NCBI GenBank assembly: GCA_039193455.1
Contig: JBCCWO010000009.1
Span: 1-64,000, forward strand
Source of the DNA: JBCBGF01 sp039193455
Lineage (GTDB): Bacteria; Pseudomonadota; Alphaproteobacteria; Rhodobacterales; Rhodobacteraceae
Direction: 5' to 3'
Length of the DNA stretch: 64,000 nt
Shown here one piece after another: positions 37,104 through 44,944 of the stretch (position 1 is its first letter; every line of letters starts with the position of its first letter). The notes beneath the pieces were generated by a model. It was not told where the DNA came from, did no database searches, and saw nothing but the letters and a program-made list of their open reading frames with translations. The translations under genes were made by a program, and so were the position numbers.

Positions 37104-37496
37104 GATCCCACCCATTCAGTTATCCACAGCAGATTTAGACGATTAAGAAGCTGCGAACAGACTGTTTCTAAAACAGAAATTCGGGGTGGATCAGCGGGAT
37201 TAGCCAATACAAACTGTATACAGTTATCCCGAGGTTATCCCCAAGATGTCGGGGTGGGCAGGGCACGCATCAACAATTTTGAATGAGTGCAACTAATGCG
37301 CGAAAACACCCTGTGTTGCGGGGGGACAACGTGATGCAGGCGGTATGCGGGTGGTCGACCTCGGAATGCTCGACATTTTCGGCTGACACTTCGCGTCCCG
37401 GGCGAATCGCGGGATCGGGGCCTAAATGCAGATCTGAGCGAAGGCTGCGGCTGTGATTGCCGTGCGCCAGTTCTGGTTTAGGCTAGGACTCGCGAA
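37104..37496. other. Intergenic stretch with DnaA-box-like words and palindromes
   Basis: No gene is seen. The part nearest the desaturase gene holds TTATCCACA (37120-37128), TTATCCCGA (37224-37232) and TTATCCCCA (37235-37243), CTGTTT-CTA-AAACAG (37162-37176) and the perfect palindrome AACTGTATACAGTT (37212-37225). The remainder shows no structure. Confidence 0.45.
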
Positions 37497-37525
37497 GGCG
37501 GCGCATCCGCGAGGGATGCGCCGCC
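37497..37525 (-). terminator. Stem-loop terminator after the repetitive protein gene
   Basis: A perfect 12 bp stem (GGCGGCGCATCC at 37497-37508 with GGATGCGCCGCC at 37514-37525, loop GCGAG) lies 28 bp past the stop codon on the minus strand. The T-run is weak (TTCG). Confidence 0.6.
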
Positions 37526-37553
37526 GGCTGGTACGTTTTGCGACCCAGTCGTC

Positions 37554-38294
37554 TTAGGCAGCGTCGGCTGCCTTCTCGGCGCGGTCTTCAGCTTTGTCGG
37601 CTTTTTCCTCTGCCTTCTCGGCACGGTCTTCCGCCTTCTCAGCCCGCTCTTCAGCTTTCTCGGCCTTGTCTGCGGCCTTCTCGGCGCGCTCTTCAGCCTT
37701 TTCAGCTTTGTCAGCAGCGTTTGAAGCCTGCTCTTCGGCCTTGTCGGCACGGTTGTCGGCCTTGTCAGCCTTGGCTGCGGCTTTCTCGGCACGCTCGGCG
37801 TGCTTGTCCTTGCCGGTCTTCTCGGCCTTCTCTGCTTTGGCTTCGGCGTTGGCGCGTGCCTTTTCGGCCTTAGCAGCGGTCTTCTCAGCGCGTGCTTCTT
37901 TCTTGGCGGCCTTTTCGGCGGCCTTGGCAGCGCGCTTGGCAGCCTTCTCGGCACGCGCCTTGGCCTTTTCTGCCCGCTTGGCTGCCTTCTCGGCGCGCTT
38001 TGCGGCTTTCTCGGCCCGCTTGGAAGCCTTCTCAGCGCGGTTATCGTCACGCTCGGCCTTGTCGCGGCCCTTGTCAGCTTTCGCTTCCGACTTGCTGCTG
38101 CGCTCGGCGTTGCCGCCGCGCTCGCGACCGCGGTTATCGCGGTCGTCCGAGAAGAAGCGCGCTTGGAAGTCACGCAGTTCTTCACCGGACATGGCGGATT
38201 GACCCGAAGCAGCCTGGGCTGCCGACACATTGAAACTCGCAAAAGCTGCGCTCAACGCGACAAGGGCGATGATGTTCTTAAGAGTTGTGCGCAT
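37554..38294 (-). CDS. Secreted Lys/Ala/Glu-rich repetitive helical protein
   Basis: The 246-residue protein starts at ATG 38294 (an in-frame ATG at 38306 is the alternative). It has a signal peptide cut near AQA-AS (about residue 28), a short unique region with an acidic/Arg cluster (SDDRDNRGRERGG), then about 170 residues of degenerate seven-residue units of the type RAEKAxx. The early repeats are basic (AEKAAKR) and the late ones acidic (AEKAEDR, ADKAEER), so charge is graded along the chain. It should form one long helix or coiled coil in the periplasm or at the surface. No catalytic domain is present. TolA-like linker segments are superficially similar. Confidence 0.75.
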   Translation of the reverse strand: MRTTLKNIIALVALSAAFASFNVSAAQAASGQSAMSGEELRDFQARFFSDDRDNRGRERGGNAERSSKSEAKADKGRDKAERDDNRAEKASKRAEKAAKRAEKAAKRAEKAKARAEKAAKRAAKAAEKAAKKEARAEKTAAKAEKARANAEAKAEKAEKTGKDKHAERAEKAAAKADKADNRADKAEEQASNAADKAEKAEERAEKAADKAEKAEERAEKAEDRAEKAEEKADKAEDRAEKAADAA

Positions 38295-39210
38295 AATCGT
38301 TACCATTTCGTTTTGGTGTGGATTTTCTTCAGTGGCCTTCTGCTCATACCTAGGAATTAACCAACCTAATGCGCCTTTAGTAAGATTGATTGTGGCGCGT
38401 TGGTGATTTGTTAAGGTTAATTTCGGGGCCGCGCGTGCCGTTTGGCGCGCATATCTCCGCCCTTGCGGATGAGGCGCCTCTATATGTTGTTTTTTGGTAA
38501 GTGGGCGTGCGCTCGGCTGGATTGCAAAGTGGCCGAGGGGACGAGCGGCCCAAGGGCCCCGAGCGTGCTTTGTAGAAGCGGTTGCTACGGGCACACAGTT
38601 GTCTCGCCAGCCCGGATCGATACCGAGATAGACAGGGTATCTCAGCCAACCGCGGGCCAGTTGTAGATGGGGGCAGTACGTGGCGAGACGATCGGCACAA
38701 TCGCTGGCGAGCGCAAGGTGGCCGTCGATCTTGTCGTTGTGGAGGTCCAAGTGGACGGGCGCGGTGGCCGTGTCAGAGACCTGCTGGGCGGCGTCTTTCT
38801 AACCACCGCCCCGAGCAGCGTCTGAACTACTCATTCACTCGTTACTGACGGGAACATCGGCACAGGAGAACCGCCGTCTAGTCCGTCACTCGTTACTACT
38901 GTGCTTCACTAACTACTGAACAACTCGTTAAGCACAGGAAGATATTAAATCGACTTATGCGGCTTAAGTGTGTCTGATCGTGAAGAGATCGGGGCCATTT
39001 CGAGAAATCAATGCGGCAGTGTTTAACGGTTTCTAAGTAAGGCGCCCGGACAGCCCAAAGGACCGATTCTGCCCATCTGCTTTAGTGCCACTCACCTGGC
39101 CTGCCAGCACGGGGCATCCCTATGGCCTTCTCCTTGGCCGCAAGGATAAGGTCGATTGCAAAGCAAACTGGCGCGGCTTCGGGTGCCGCGACTCGAAAGA
39201 GAGCAGACTG
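38295..39210. other. Long intergenic stretch between the repetitive protein and HemG-like genes
   Basis: About 900 bp. It holds the upstream region of the repetitive protein gene, an unconvincing 52-codon frame at 38667-38825 and a patch of short direct repeats at 38825-38940. No tRNA or recognisable protein was found. Confidence 0.35.
38825..38940. repeat. Patch of short interspersed direct repeats
   Basis: TCACTCGTTACT occurs at 38835-38846 and 38886-38897, with a third partial copy ACTCGTTA at 38923-38930. AACTACT occurs at 38825-38831 and 38911-38917, and GCACAGGA occurs twice as well. The patch is more AT-rich than its surroundings. Confidence 0.5.
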
Positions 39211-39735
39211 ATGAAATTGCTGATCCTGTTCGCCACGATCGAGGGGCAGACACGCAAGATTGCCGACCATCTAGCCCAAGCTGCCGAAGAGATGGGGCAC
39301 ACCGTCGTGATGCACGATGCCGACACTGACGATGTGGGGCTCGCGCTCGGCGGCGTGGATAGGGTGGTTCTGGCGGCATCCGTGCATCGGAGACGTCATC
39401 CGCAGAGCTTTGAGAAATTGGTTCAGTCTCAAGCCGATGCGCTAAAAGGACTGCCAACATTGCTCTATTCGGTCAGCCTGTGTGCCGCGTTCGACGAAGG
39501 CTTGAAAGAGGCGCAGACCTACGTCGATGAGATGTGCGACCGTACCGGGTTCGTGCCCAGCGAGACGGTTCTGGTCGGTGGCGCCCTGCAGTTCGATAAG
39601 TATCAGGACTATGAGGCGTGGATTGTGCGCTACATCGCGCTTGGGTTGCGCAACTACGATAAGGCTGAGGGCGATCGCGAGTTTACGGACTGGGATGCGC
39701 TGACACAAAGCCTGTCCGCCTACGTGTCGTCGTAG
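39211..39735 (+). CDS. HemG-like flavodoxin-domain protoporphyrinogen oxidase
   Basis: The 174-residue protein (ATG 39211, after AAAGAGAG) has a flavodoxin fold. The FMN phosphate loop reads FATIEGQTRKIA (7-18), close to HemG (STRDGQTRKIA), and later segments VASVHRRRHPQSFEKLVQSQADALK and SETVLVGGALQFDKYQ follow the same order as HemG. HemG oxidises protoporphyrinogen IX with quinone. Many alphaproteobacteria use other enzymes for that step, so a different flavodoxin role is possible. It stands alone and is followed by a terminator. Confidence 0.7.
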   Translation: MKLLILFATIEGQTRKIADHLAQAAEEMGHTVVMHDADTDDVGLALGGVDRVVLAASVHRRRHPQSFEKLVQSQADALKGLPTLLYSVSLCAAFDEGLKEAQTYVDEMCDRTGFVPSETVLVGGALQFDKYQDYEAWIVRYIALGLRNYDKAEGDREFTDWDALTQSLSAYVSS

Positions 39736-39738
39736 GTG

Positions 39739-39765
39739 GCACGATTGGCTGGCGTGCGGTTTTTT
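39739..39765 (+). terminator. Rho-independent terminator after the HemG-like gene
   Basis: GCACG (39739-39743) pairs with CGTGC (39753-39757), then GG and six T (39760-39765). The stem is short but correctly placed just after the stop codon. Confidence 0.6.
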
Positions 39766-39872
39766 CTGTTGGGAGAGTTCAGCGCCAGACGCGGCCGCAT
39801 TTGCCTGGCTGCCGAAAGGCGGACACACACGTATCCTTAGCGATCAGGCCCGTTCGCAGGGCCTGCGCGGGC

Positions 39873-40007
39873 TTAGTAAACGATGTCGTACCCTGAATAG
39901 TGCGCACTCAATGGAGTGCCGGTGGAATAAACCAAAACACCAGTCAACATACATGCAAGCGCGATAATCGCGATTGTTTGGGAGAGCGAATAGTTGCCGC
40001 GTCTCAT
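39873..40007 (-). CDS. Small single-span membrane protein, 44 residues
   Basis: On the minus strand GAGGTAAGAAAT immediately precedes an ATG at 40007, a near-consensus ribosome site. The frame runs 44 codons to TAA (39873-39875). The product has a basic start (MRRGNYSLSQ), one hydrophobic helix (about 11-28) and a polar, tyrosine-rich C-terminus ending in YSGYDIVY, predicted to face the periplasm. A stem-loop, GCAGGT-GGGTT-ACCTGC (40029-40045), lies in the presumed leader. No family is recognised. Expression is predicted from the strong ribosome site and clear topology, not proven. Confidence 0.55.
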   Translation of the reverse strand: MRRGNYSLSQTIAIIALACMLTGVLVYSTGTPLSAHYSGYDIVY

Positions 40008-40397
40008 ATTTCTTACCTCAGTTCCTTGGCAGGTGGGTTACCTGCAACGATCGATACCATGTTACGTAAGTATTAGCACCCTTACTAGATCATTAAGCGC
40101 GTTAATGCAGGCAGAAATTGGGCGAGATTGGGGTAGGATCCGTTCATTGTTTATTTTGCCTTTCCGCCTCGAAAACCGTGGCAATATTGGCGGATAACGC
40201 TGCAAAATAAGGGCCACCACGGCACGTCCACACGAGCGACAGCTGCTGGCCCCGGTATCCAGACCGCGACGCAAAAAGGCGTCGCCACTGCCCAGCGCCC
40301 AATCCGAAGTCACTTGCTCAATTATCGGACGCGACTCGATTGCGCTGCCTCGCGTTCTTGTTACTGTCGCTCAGTACCATCGGCGATAGGGGGATGA
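40008..40397. other. Intergenic stretch upstream of the nucleoside transporter operon
   Basis: About 390 bp without a gene. It contains the leader hairpin of the small protein gene (40029-40045) and a CATTAA-GCGCG-TTAATG palindrome (40091-40107). The promoter of the transporter operon should lie in the right half, but no clear pair was found. Confidence 0.35.
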
Positions 40398-41423
40398 ATG
40401 ATGAAACGCAGCAAATTGCTCCGGCCCGGGGTCGGCCGTCGTGGCCTGCTTATGGGCGCTGGCGCCGCCGCCGGTCTTGCGGCCTTTCCGAGACAGGTCT
40501 TTGCGCAAGAACCACTAAGTGTTGCGGGCATCTATACAGTCCCGGTTGAACAGCAGTGGGTCAGTCGCATCCATATTGCCGCCGAGGCCGCGAAAGCCGC
40601 GGGTCAGATCACCTATGCCTTCACAGAGAACACGGCGAACACCGACTATACGCGCGTCATGCGCGAATATGCCGAAGGGGGCGCCAAGTTGATCGTGGGT
40701 GAGATTTTCGGTGTCGAGGCAGAGGCGCGCGAGGTGGTGTTGGATTATCCCGATACCGCGTTCCTCTTGGGATCGTCATTCCTCGATGATCCCGCCTATC
40801 CAAACCTGGCCGTCTTCGACAACTACATCCAGGACGCAGCATATCTGACCGGTATCATCGCGGGTGCCATGAGTGAGGCGGGAAATGTCGGTATGGTGGG
40901 TGGTTTCCCCATTCCAGAGGTCAACCGCCTGATGCATGCATTTATGGCTGGGGTGCGCGAGATGAAGCCCGACGCGACCTTCCAGGTGTCCTTCATCGGG
41001 TCGTGGTTCGATCCGCCGAAGGCCAAGGAAACCGCTTTTGCGATGATCGAGAACGGTGCCGACATGATGTATGCAGAGCGTTTCGGCGTGTCCGATGCCG
41101 CGCAGGAGCGGGGCGTTTTGGCAATCGGCAACGTGATCGACACCCAGGCCGATTATCCCGAAACGGTCGTCGCCTCGGCGCTGTGGCACTTTGAACCGAC
41201 AATGCAAGCGGCACTGGCCGCCGTAGCCGATGGCAGTTTTGCCGCCGCCAACTACGGGCTCTACTCGTACATGAAAGAGGGCGGCTGTTCGCTTGCCCCG
41301 CTGGGCACGTTCGAGGGCAAAGTCCCGGCCGAAGCGATGGCGCTGGTGGCCGAGCGCGAGGCTGCGATCCGGGCAGGCACCTATGTTGTCGAGGTGGATG
41401 ACACCGAGCCTGTGTCCTCCTAA
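40398..41423 (+). CDS. BMP-family ABC substrate-binding protein (nucleoside/nucleobase type), Tat-exported
   Basis: The 341-residue protein has a twin-arginine signal (GRRGLLMGAG, 13-22, cleavage near VFA-QE at 36) and a BMP/PnrA-like fold (EYAEGGAKLIVGEIFGVEAEAREV; GIIAGAMSEAGNVGMVGGFPIPEVN; DAAQERGVLAIGN). BMP proteins bind nucleosides or purines. No lipobox is present, so it is probably soluble in the periplasm. It overlaps the ATPase gene by one base. The operon ends in a cytosine-deaminase-like gene, which supports a nucleobase ligand. Confidence 0.9.
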   Translation: MMKRSKLLRPGVGRRGLLMGAGAAAGLAAFPRQVFAQEPLSVAGIYTVPVEQQWVSRIHIAAEAAKAAGQITYAFTENTANTDYTRVMREYAEGGAKLIVGEIFGVEAEAREVVLDYPDTAFLLGSSFLDDPAYPNLAVFDNYIQDAAYLTGIIAGAMSEAGNVGMVGGFPIPEVNRLMHAFMAGVREMKPDATFQVSFIGSWFDPPKAKETAFAMIENGADMMYAERFGVSDAAQERGVLAIGNVIDTQADYPETVVASALWHFEPTMQAALAAVADGSFAAANYGLYSYMKEGGCSLAPLGTFEGKVPAEAMALVAEREAAIRAGTYVVEVDDTEPVSS

Positions 41424-42961
41424 TGACCAACACGGCAGAGGCGCGGGAGGTTGTCCTGCGCCTCGACGGCATCACCAAACGCTTTGGCAGCCTGACGGCC
41501 AACGATGCGATCAGCCTTGCCTTGCATCGGGGTGAGGTTATTGCGCTGCTCGGAGAGAACGGGGCCGGCAAGACGACCCTGATGAACATTCTCTTTGGCC
41601 ATTACACAGCCGACGAGGGCGAGGTTGAGGTCTTTGGTCAGACGCTGCCGCCCGGCGCGACGGGGGCGGCGTTGAAAGCCGGGGTAGGCATGGTGCACCA
41701 GCACTTTACCCTGGCCAACAACCTGACCGTTCTCGACAACATCCTTTTGGGTACAGCGCCGCTCTGGTCCTTGGGCCGTGGCCGCCAAAAGGCGCACGCG
41801 CGCGTGATGCAGCTTTCGCAGGACTTCGGATTGGCCGTTGATCCCGGCGCGAAAGTCGGTGCCCTGTCGGTTGGCGAACGCCAGCGCGTCGAAATCCTGA
41901 AGGCGCTGTACCGCGACGCGCGCATTCTTATTCTGGACGAACCCACCGCTGTGCTCACGCCCCAGGAAGCCGATGCGCTCTTTGAGACGCTGCGCAAGGC
42001 TGTCGCGCGGGGGCTGTCGGTGATCTTCATTTCCCACAAGCTGCATGAGGTCATGGCCATCTCAAACCGTGTTCTGGTCTTGCGCCATGGCAAGCTTGTC
42101 GGCGAAACACCGACCAAAGACACAACGCCCCACGCGCTCGCGGAACTCATGGTCGGTGCAGAGATCGCCAAACCCGTGCCGTCCGAGGCAAAGCCGGGGG
42201 CCACGCTTCTGAGCTTGCGTGGGGTTTCCGCCCATCCGCCGGGCCACCGAACCGGTCTCAGGAGCGTCGATCTGGATTTGCGGGCTGGGCAGATCCTCGG
42301 CCTTGCCGGTGTTTCAGGGAACGGGCAGGGCGCCCTAGCCGAACTGCTCTCGGGCGAAGCGCGACCGGAAAGGGGTGAAATTCGTCTGGGCAATCGGGAG
42401 GCGCCGCCATGGTCGCCGCGCGCCGCGCTGGCAGCCGAGATCGGACGGATCCCCGAGGATCGCCATAGCACGGGCAGCATTGCTGATTTCTCTCTCACCG
42501 AAAACGCGATCCTTGAGACCTATCGCGACCCGTCGCTGAGCCGGGCCGGATGGATGCGGTGGCACGCGGCAGAGGCCTTTGCGCAGCAAGTGATCGAGCG
42601 CTACGATGTGCGCTGCCCGGGCCCTGAGACGCGGATCCGCTTGCTCTCGGGTGGCAATATGCAAAAGCTCATCTTGGGGCGCGCTCTCGAATCCAACCCC
42701 CGCATTATCTTGGCGAACCAACCGGTGCGCGGCCTCGATATCGGGGCGGTCACATATGTGCAAAAGCGCCTTATCGCGGCCCGCGACGCCGGCGCGGCCA
42801 TCCTGCTGATCTCGGAAGACCTGGACGAAATCCTTGGGCTTGCAGATGTGATCCGCGTCATCTCGGACGGTCGGCTTTCGCCGGAGTTTCCCAAGGGAAC
42901 CGTTACCGCGTCCGAGCTTGGGCGTTGGATGGCTGGGGAAGGGTTCGACCGTGCGGCTTGA
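41423..42961 (+). CDS. ABC transporter ATPase with two nucleotide-binding domains (sugar/nucleoside type)
   Basis: The 512-residue protein belongs to the RbsA/MglA-like class. The first domain has Walker A LLGENGAGKTT, VGALSVGERQRVEILKAL as signature region and Walker B ILILDEPTAVLTPQE. The second has a degenerate Walker A (GVSGNGQGAL), as usual in this class, LLSGGNMQKLILGRAL, and NQPVRGLDIGA replacing the canonical Walker B. Start ATG shares a base with the previous stop. It energises the two permeases that follow. Confidence 0.94.
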   Translation: MTNTAEAREVVLRLDGITKRFGSLTANDAISLALHRGEVIALLGENGAGKTTLMNILFGHYTADEGEVEVFGQTLPPGATGAALKAGVGMVHQHFTLANNLTVLDNILLGTAPLWSLGRGRQKAHARVMQLSQDFGLAVDPGAKVGALSVGERQRVEILKALYRDARILILDEPTAVLTPQEADALFETLRKAVARGLSVIFISHKLHEVMAISNRVLVLRHGKLVGETPTKDTTPHALAELMVGAEIAKPVPSEAKPGATLLSLRGVSAHPPGHRTGLRSVDLDLRAGQILGLAGVSGNGQGALAELLSGEARPERGEIRLGNREAPPWSPRAALAAEIGRIPEDRHSTGSIADFSLTENAILETYRDPSLSRAGWMRWHAAEAFAQQVIERYDVRCPGPETRIRLLSGGNMQKLILGRALESNPRIILANQPVRGLDIGAVTYVQKRLIAARDAGAAILLISEDLDEILGLADVIRVISDGRLSPEFPKGTVTASELGRWMAGEGFDRAA

Positions 42962-44000
42962 ACCGGTTGCCAACCCCACGATCGCCCGCTCGCTGGGGTT
43001 TCCTGCGGTGGCGCTGGGCCTGTCGGTGGTTGTCGCGTCGCTTCTTGCGCTTTTGGCGGGCGCAAACCCGTTTGCGACGCTGGGCCTGATCCTCAAGGGC
43101 GCTGCCGGGTCACAATTCGCCGCGCTCGAAACGCTGAACCGTGCGACGCCTCTGATCTTTACGGGTCTGGCGGTCGCCGTGGCCTTTCGTGCAAAGCTTT
43201 GGAACATCGGTGCCGAGGCACAGCTCTATATGGGCGCGCTTCTGACAGTGGTTTTTGGTACATCCGCCCTGGGGCTTCCCGGGCCGCAACCGCTGATCCT
43301 GATCGCGATTGCGGCGATGATCGGGGGGGCCTTGATGCTCTTGGGTCCCGTGATCCTAAAAACCCGGTTTGGCGTTGATGAGGTTGTCACGACGCTGCTG
43401 TTGAACTTCATCATGCTGCTTTTCATCTCGCTCTTGTTGGAGGGTCCGCTGAAAGATCCGATGGGGATGGGATGGCCCAAGTCGCCCCGGCTGGATCCCG
43501 ACGCGCGCCTGCCCCGGATCGTCGAGGGGTTGCGCTTGCACTGGGGTTTTGCGCTGGCGCTGATCTGTGCGCTCTTTGTGTGGGTGATCGAGACGCGGAC
43601 GACACTCGGCTACGAAATTCGCGCGGTGGGGCAAAACCCGCGGGCCGCGCGGTTTGCGGGCATCCGTGTGAACCTCGTCCTTCTGAAGACCGCGCTTTTG
43701 TCGGGAGGATTGGCGGCCCTCGCCGGGTTCTCTGAAGTTGCGGGGCTCAAGGGCTCTCTCACGCTCGATCTCAGCCCGGGCTTTGGATACAGCGGGATCA
43801 TCGTCGCCATGCTGGCGCTGCTGCATCCGCTTGGGGTTGTTGTTTCGGCGATCTTCGTGGCCGGGGTCTTTGTTGGGGCCGACAGCATGAGCCGCGCGGC
43901 CGACGTGCCCACGTATATCGCCGACATCCTCCTGGCGACGGCGCTTTTGTTCATGGTGCTTGCGATCCTGCTCACGCGTTTTCGGCTTGTCAGGGGCTGA
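42951..44000 (+). CDS. Nucleoside/sugar ABC transporter permease, first subunit
   Basis: GTG 42951 is chosen because GGGGAAGGG lies 7 bp upstream and overlaps the ATPase stop by 11 bp; a longer TTG start at 42918 is possible. The 349-residue protein has about eight to ten helices of the BPD_transp_2 family, with the loop YEIRAVGQNPRAARFAGI that contacts the ATPase. It pairs with the next permease, the usual two-permease layout of BMP systems. Confidence 0.92.
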   Translation: MRLEPVANPTIARSLGFPAVALGLSVVVASLLALLAGANPFATLGLILKGAAGSQFAALETLNRATPLIFTGLAVAVAFRAKLWNIGAEAQLYMGALLTVVFGTSALGLPGPQPLILIAIAAMIGGALMLLGPVILKTRFGVDEVVTTLLLNFIMLLFISLLLEGPLKDPMGMGWPKSPRLDPDARLPRIVEGLRLHWGFALALICALFVWVIETRTTLGYEIRAVGQNPRAARFAGIRVNLVLLKTALLSGGLAALAGFSEVAGLKGSLTLDLSPGFGYSGIIVAMLALLHPLGVVVSAIFVAGVFVGADSMSRAADVPTYIADILLATALLFMVLAILLTRFRLVRG

Positions 44001-44944
44001 TGGACGTTTTCGATATCCTCCTCTCTGCCAGCTTTTGGGCGGCTGCGGTGCGCATCGCCTCGCCCCTGATCTTTGCGACCATGGGTGAGTTGATCTGCGA
44101 ACGCGCAGGTGTGCTGAACCTTGGGATTGAGGGGATTATGGTGGTCGGCGCCTTCGCGGGCTGGATGGCGGTGTACGCGGGCACCGGGCTTTGGGCTGGG
44201 GTGGGCGTCGCTATGGCCGCGGGGATGCTGTTCGGGCTGCTTCACGCAACGCTCACCGTGCCCTTCGGGTTGTCGCAGCATGTGGTGGGTTTGGGGATTA
44301 CCCTCTTGGCCACGTCTGCGGCCTACTATGCTTATCGCCTGGCGTTGCCAGAGGTCACAAGCCCGCCGCGGATTACCCCGTTTCAACCTTATGAGGTGCC
44401 GCTGCTGGCCGAGATCCCGATTGTGGGTGAGGCGCTCTTCAGCCAGACGCCGCTGACATACCTTGCCTTTGGCGTTGTCGGGCTCACGGCCTTCGTCCTC
44501 TATCGCACGCCGCTCGGGCTGGCCCTTCGCGCGGCGGGTGAAAACCCCTCAGCCGTCGAGGCACAGGGCCTGTCGGTGACAGCGCTACGGATGGGGGCGG
44601 TTATTGTCGGGTCTGGTTTGATGGCGGTGGGTGGTGCGTTTCTCACCATGTCCGCGTTCGACAGCTTTTTCTTCGAGATGGTCAATGGGCGCGGCTGGAT
44701 CTGCATCGCGCTGGTTGTCTTCGGCGCCTGGCGACCCGGCAAAGCCCTTTTGGGCGCGCTGCTCTTTGCTGCGTTTGACGCGTTGCAGATCCGTTTGCAG
44801 CAAACCGGGCTTGGGGCGCTCGTCCCCTACCAAATCTTCTTGATGATCCCTTACATCCTATCGATCCTGGCGCTGATCCTGATGTCGCGGCGGGCCGAGG
44901 TACCGGCTGCGCTTATGGTGCCGTACAACCGCGGGGAGCGTTGA
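44000..44944 (+). CDS. Nucleoside/sugar ABC transporter permease, second subunit
   Basis: The 314-residue protein overlaps the first permease by one base (TGATG) and the deaminase gene likewise. It has the BPD_transp_2 fold with GELICERAGVLNLGIEGIMVVGAF near the start and the ATPase-contact loop LALRAAGENPSAVEAQGLSV. It completes a four-gene importer. Confidence 0.93.
   Translation: MDVFDILLSASFWAAAVRIASPLIFATMGELICERAGVLNLGIEGIMVVGAFAGWMAVYAGTGLWAGVGVAMAAGMLFGLLHATLTVPFGLSQHVVGLGITLLATSAAYYAYRLALPEVTSPPRITPFQPYEVPLLAEIPIVGEALFSQTPLTYLAFGVVGLTAFVLYRTPLGLALRAAGENPSAVEAQGLSVTALRMGAVIVGSGLMAVGGAFLTMSAFDSFFFEMVNGRGWICIALVVFGAWRPGKALLGALLFAAFDALQIRLQQTGLGALVPYQIFLMIPYILSILALILMSRRAEVPAALMVPYNRGER

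Noticed and set aside
37594..38202. Long plus-strand frames opposite the repetitive protein gene
   Set aside because: They are antisense products of the repeat codons (Ser/Ala/Phe-rich) and have no ribosome site. The minus-strand frame has a signal peptide and stop-linked terminator.
38667..38825. A 52-codon plus-strand frame in the 38.3-39.2 kb gap
   Set aside because: It has an ATG but no ribosome site and no recognisable family, and overlaps an open minus-strand frame. It is not listed as a gene.
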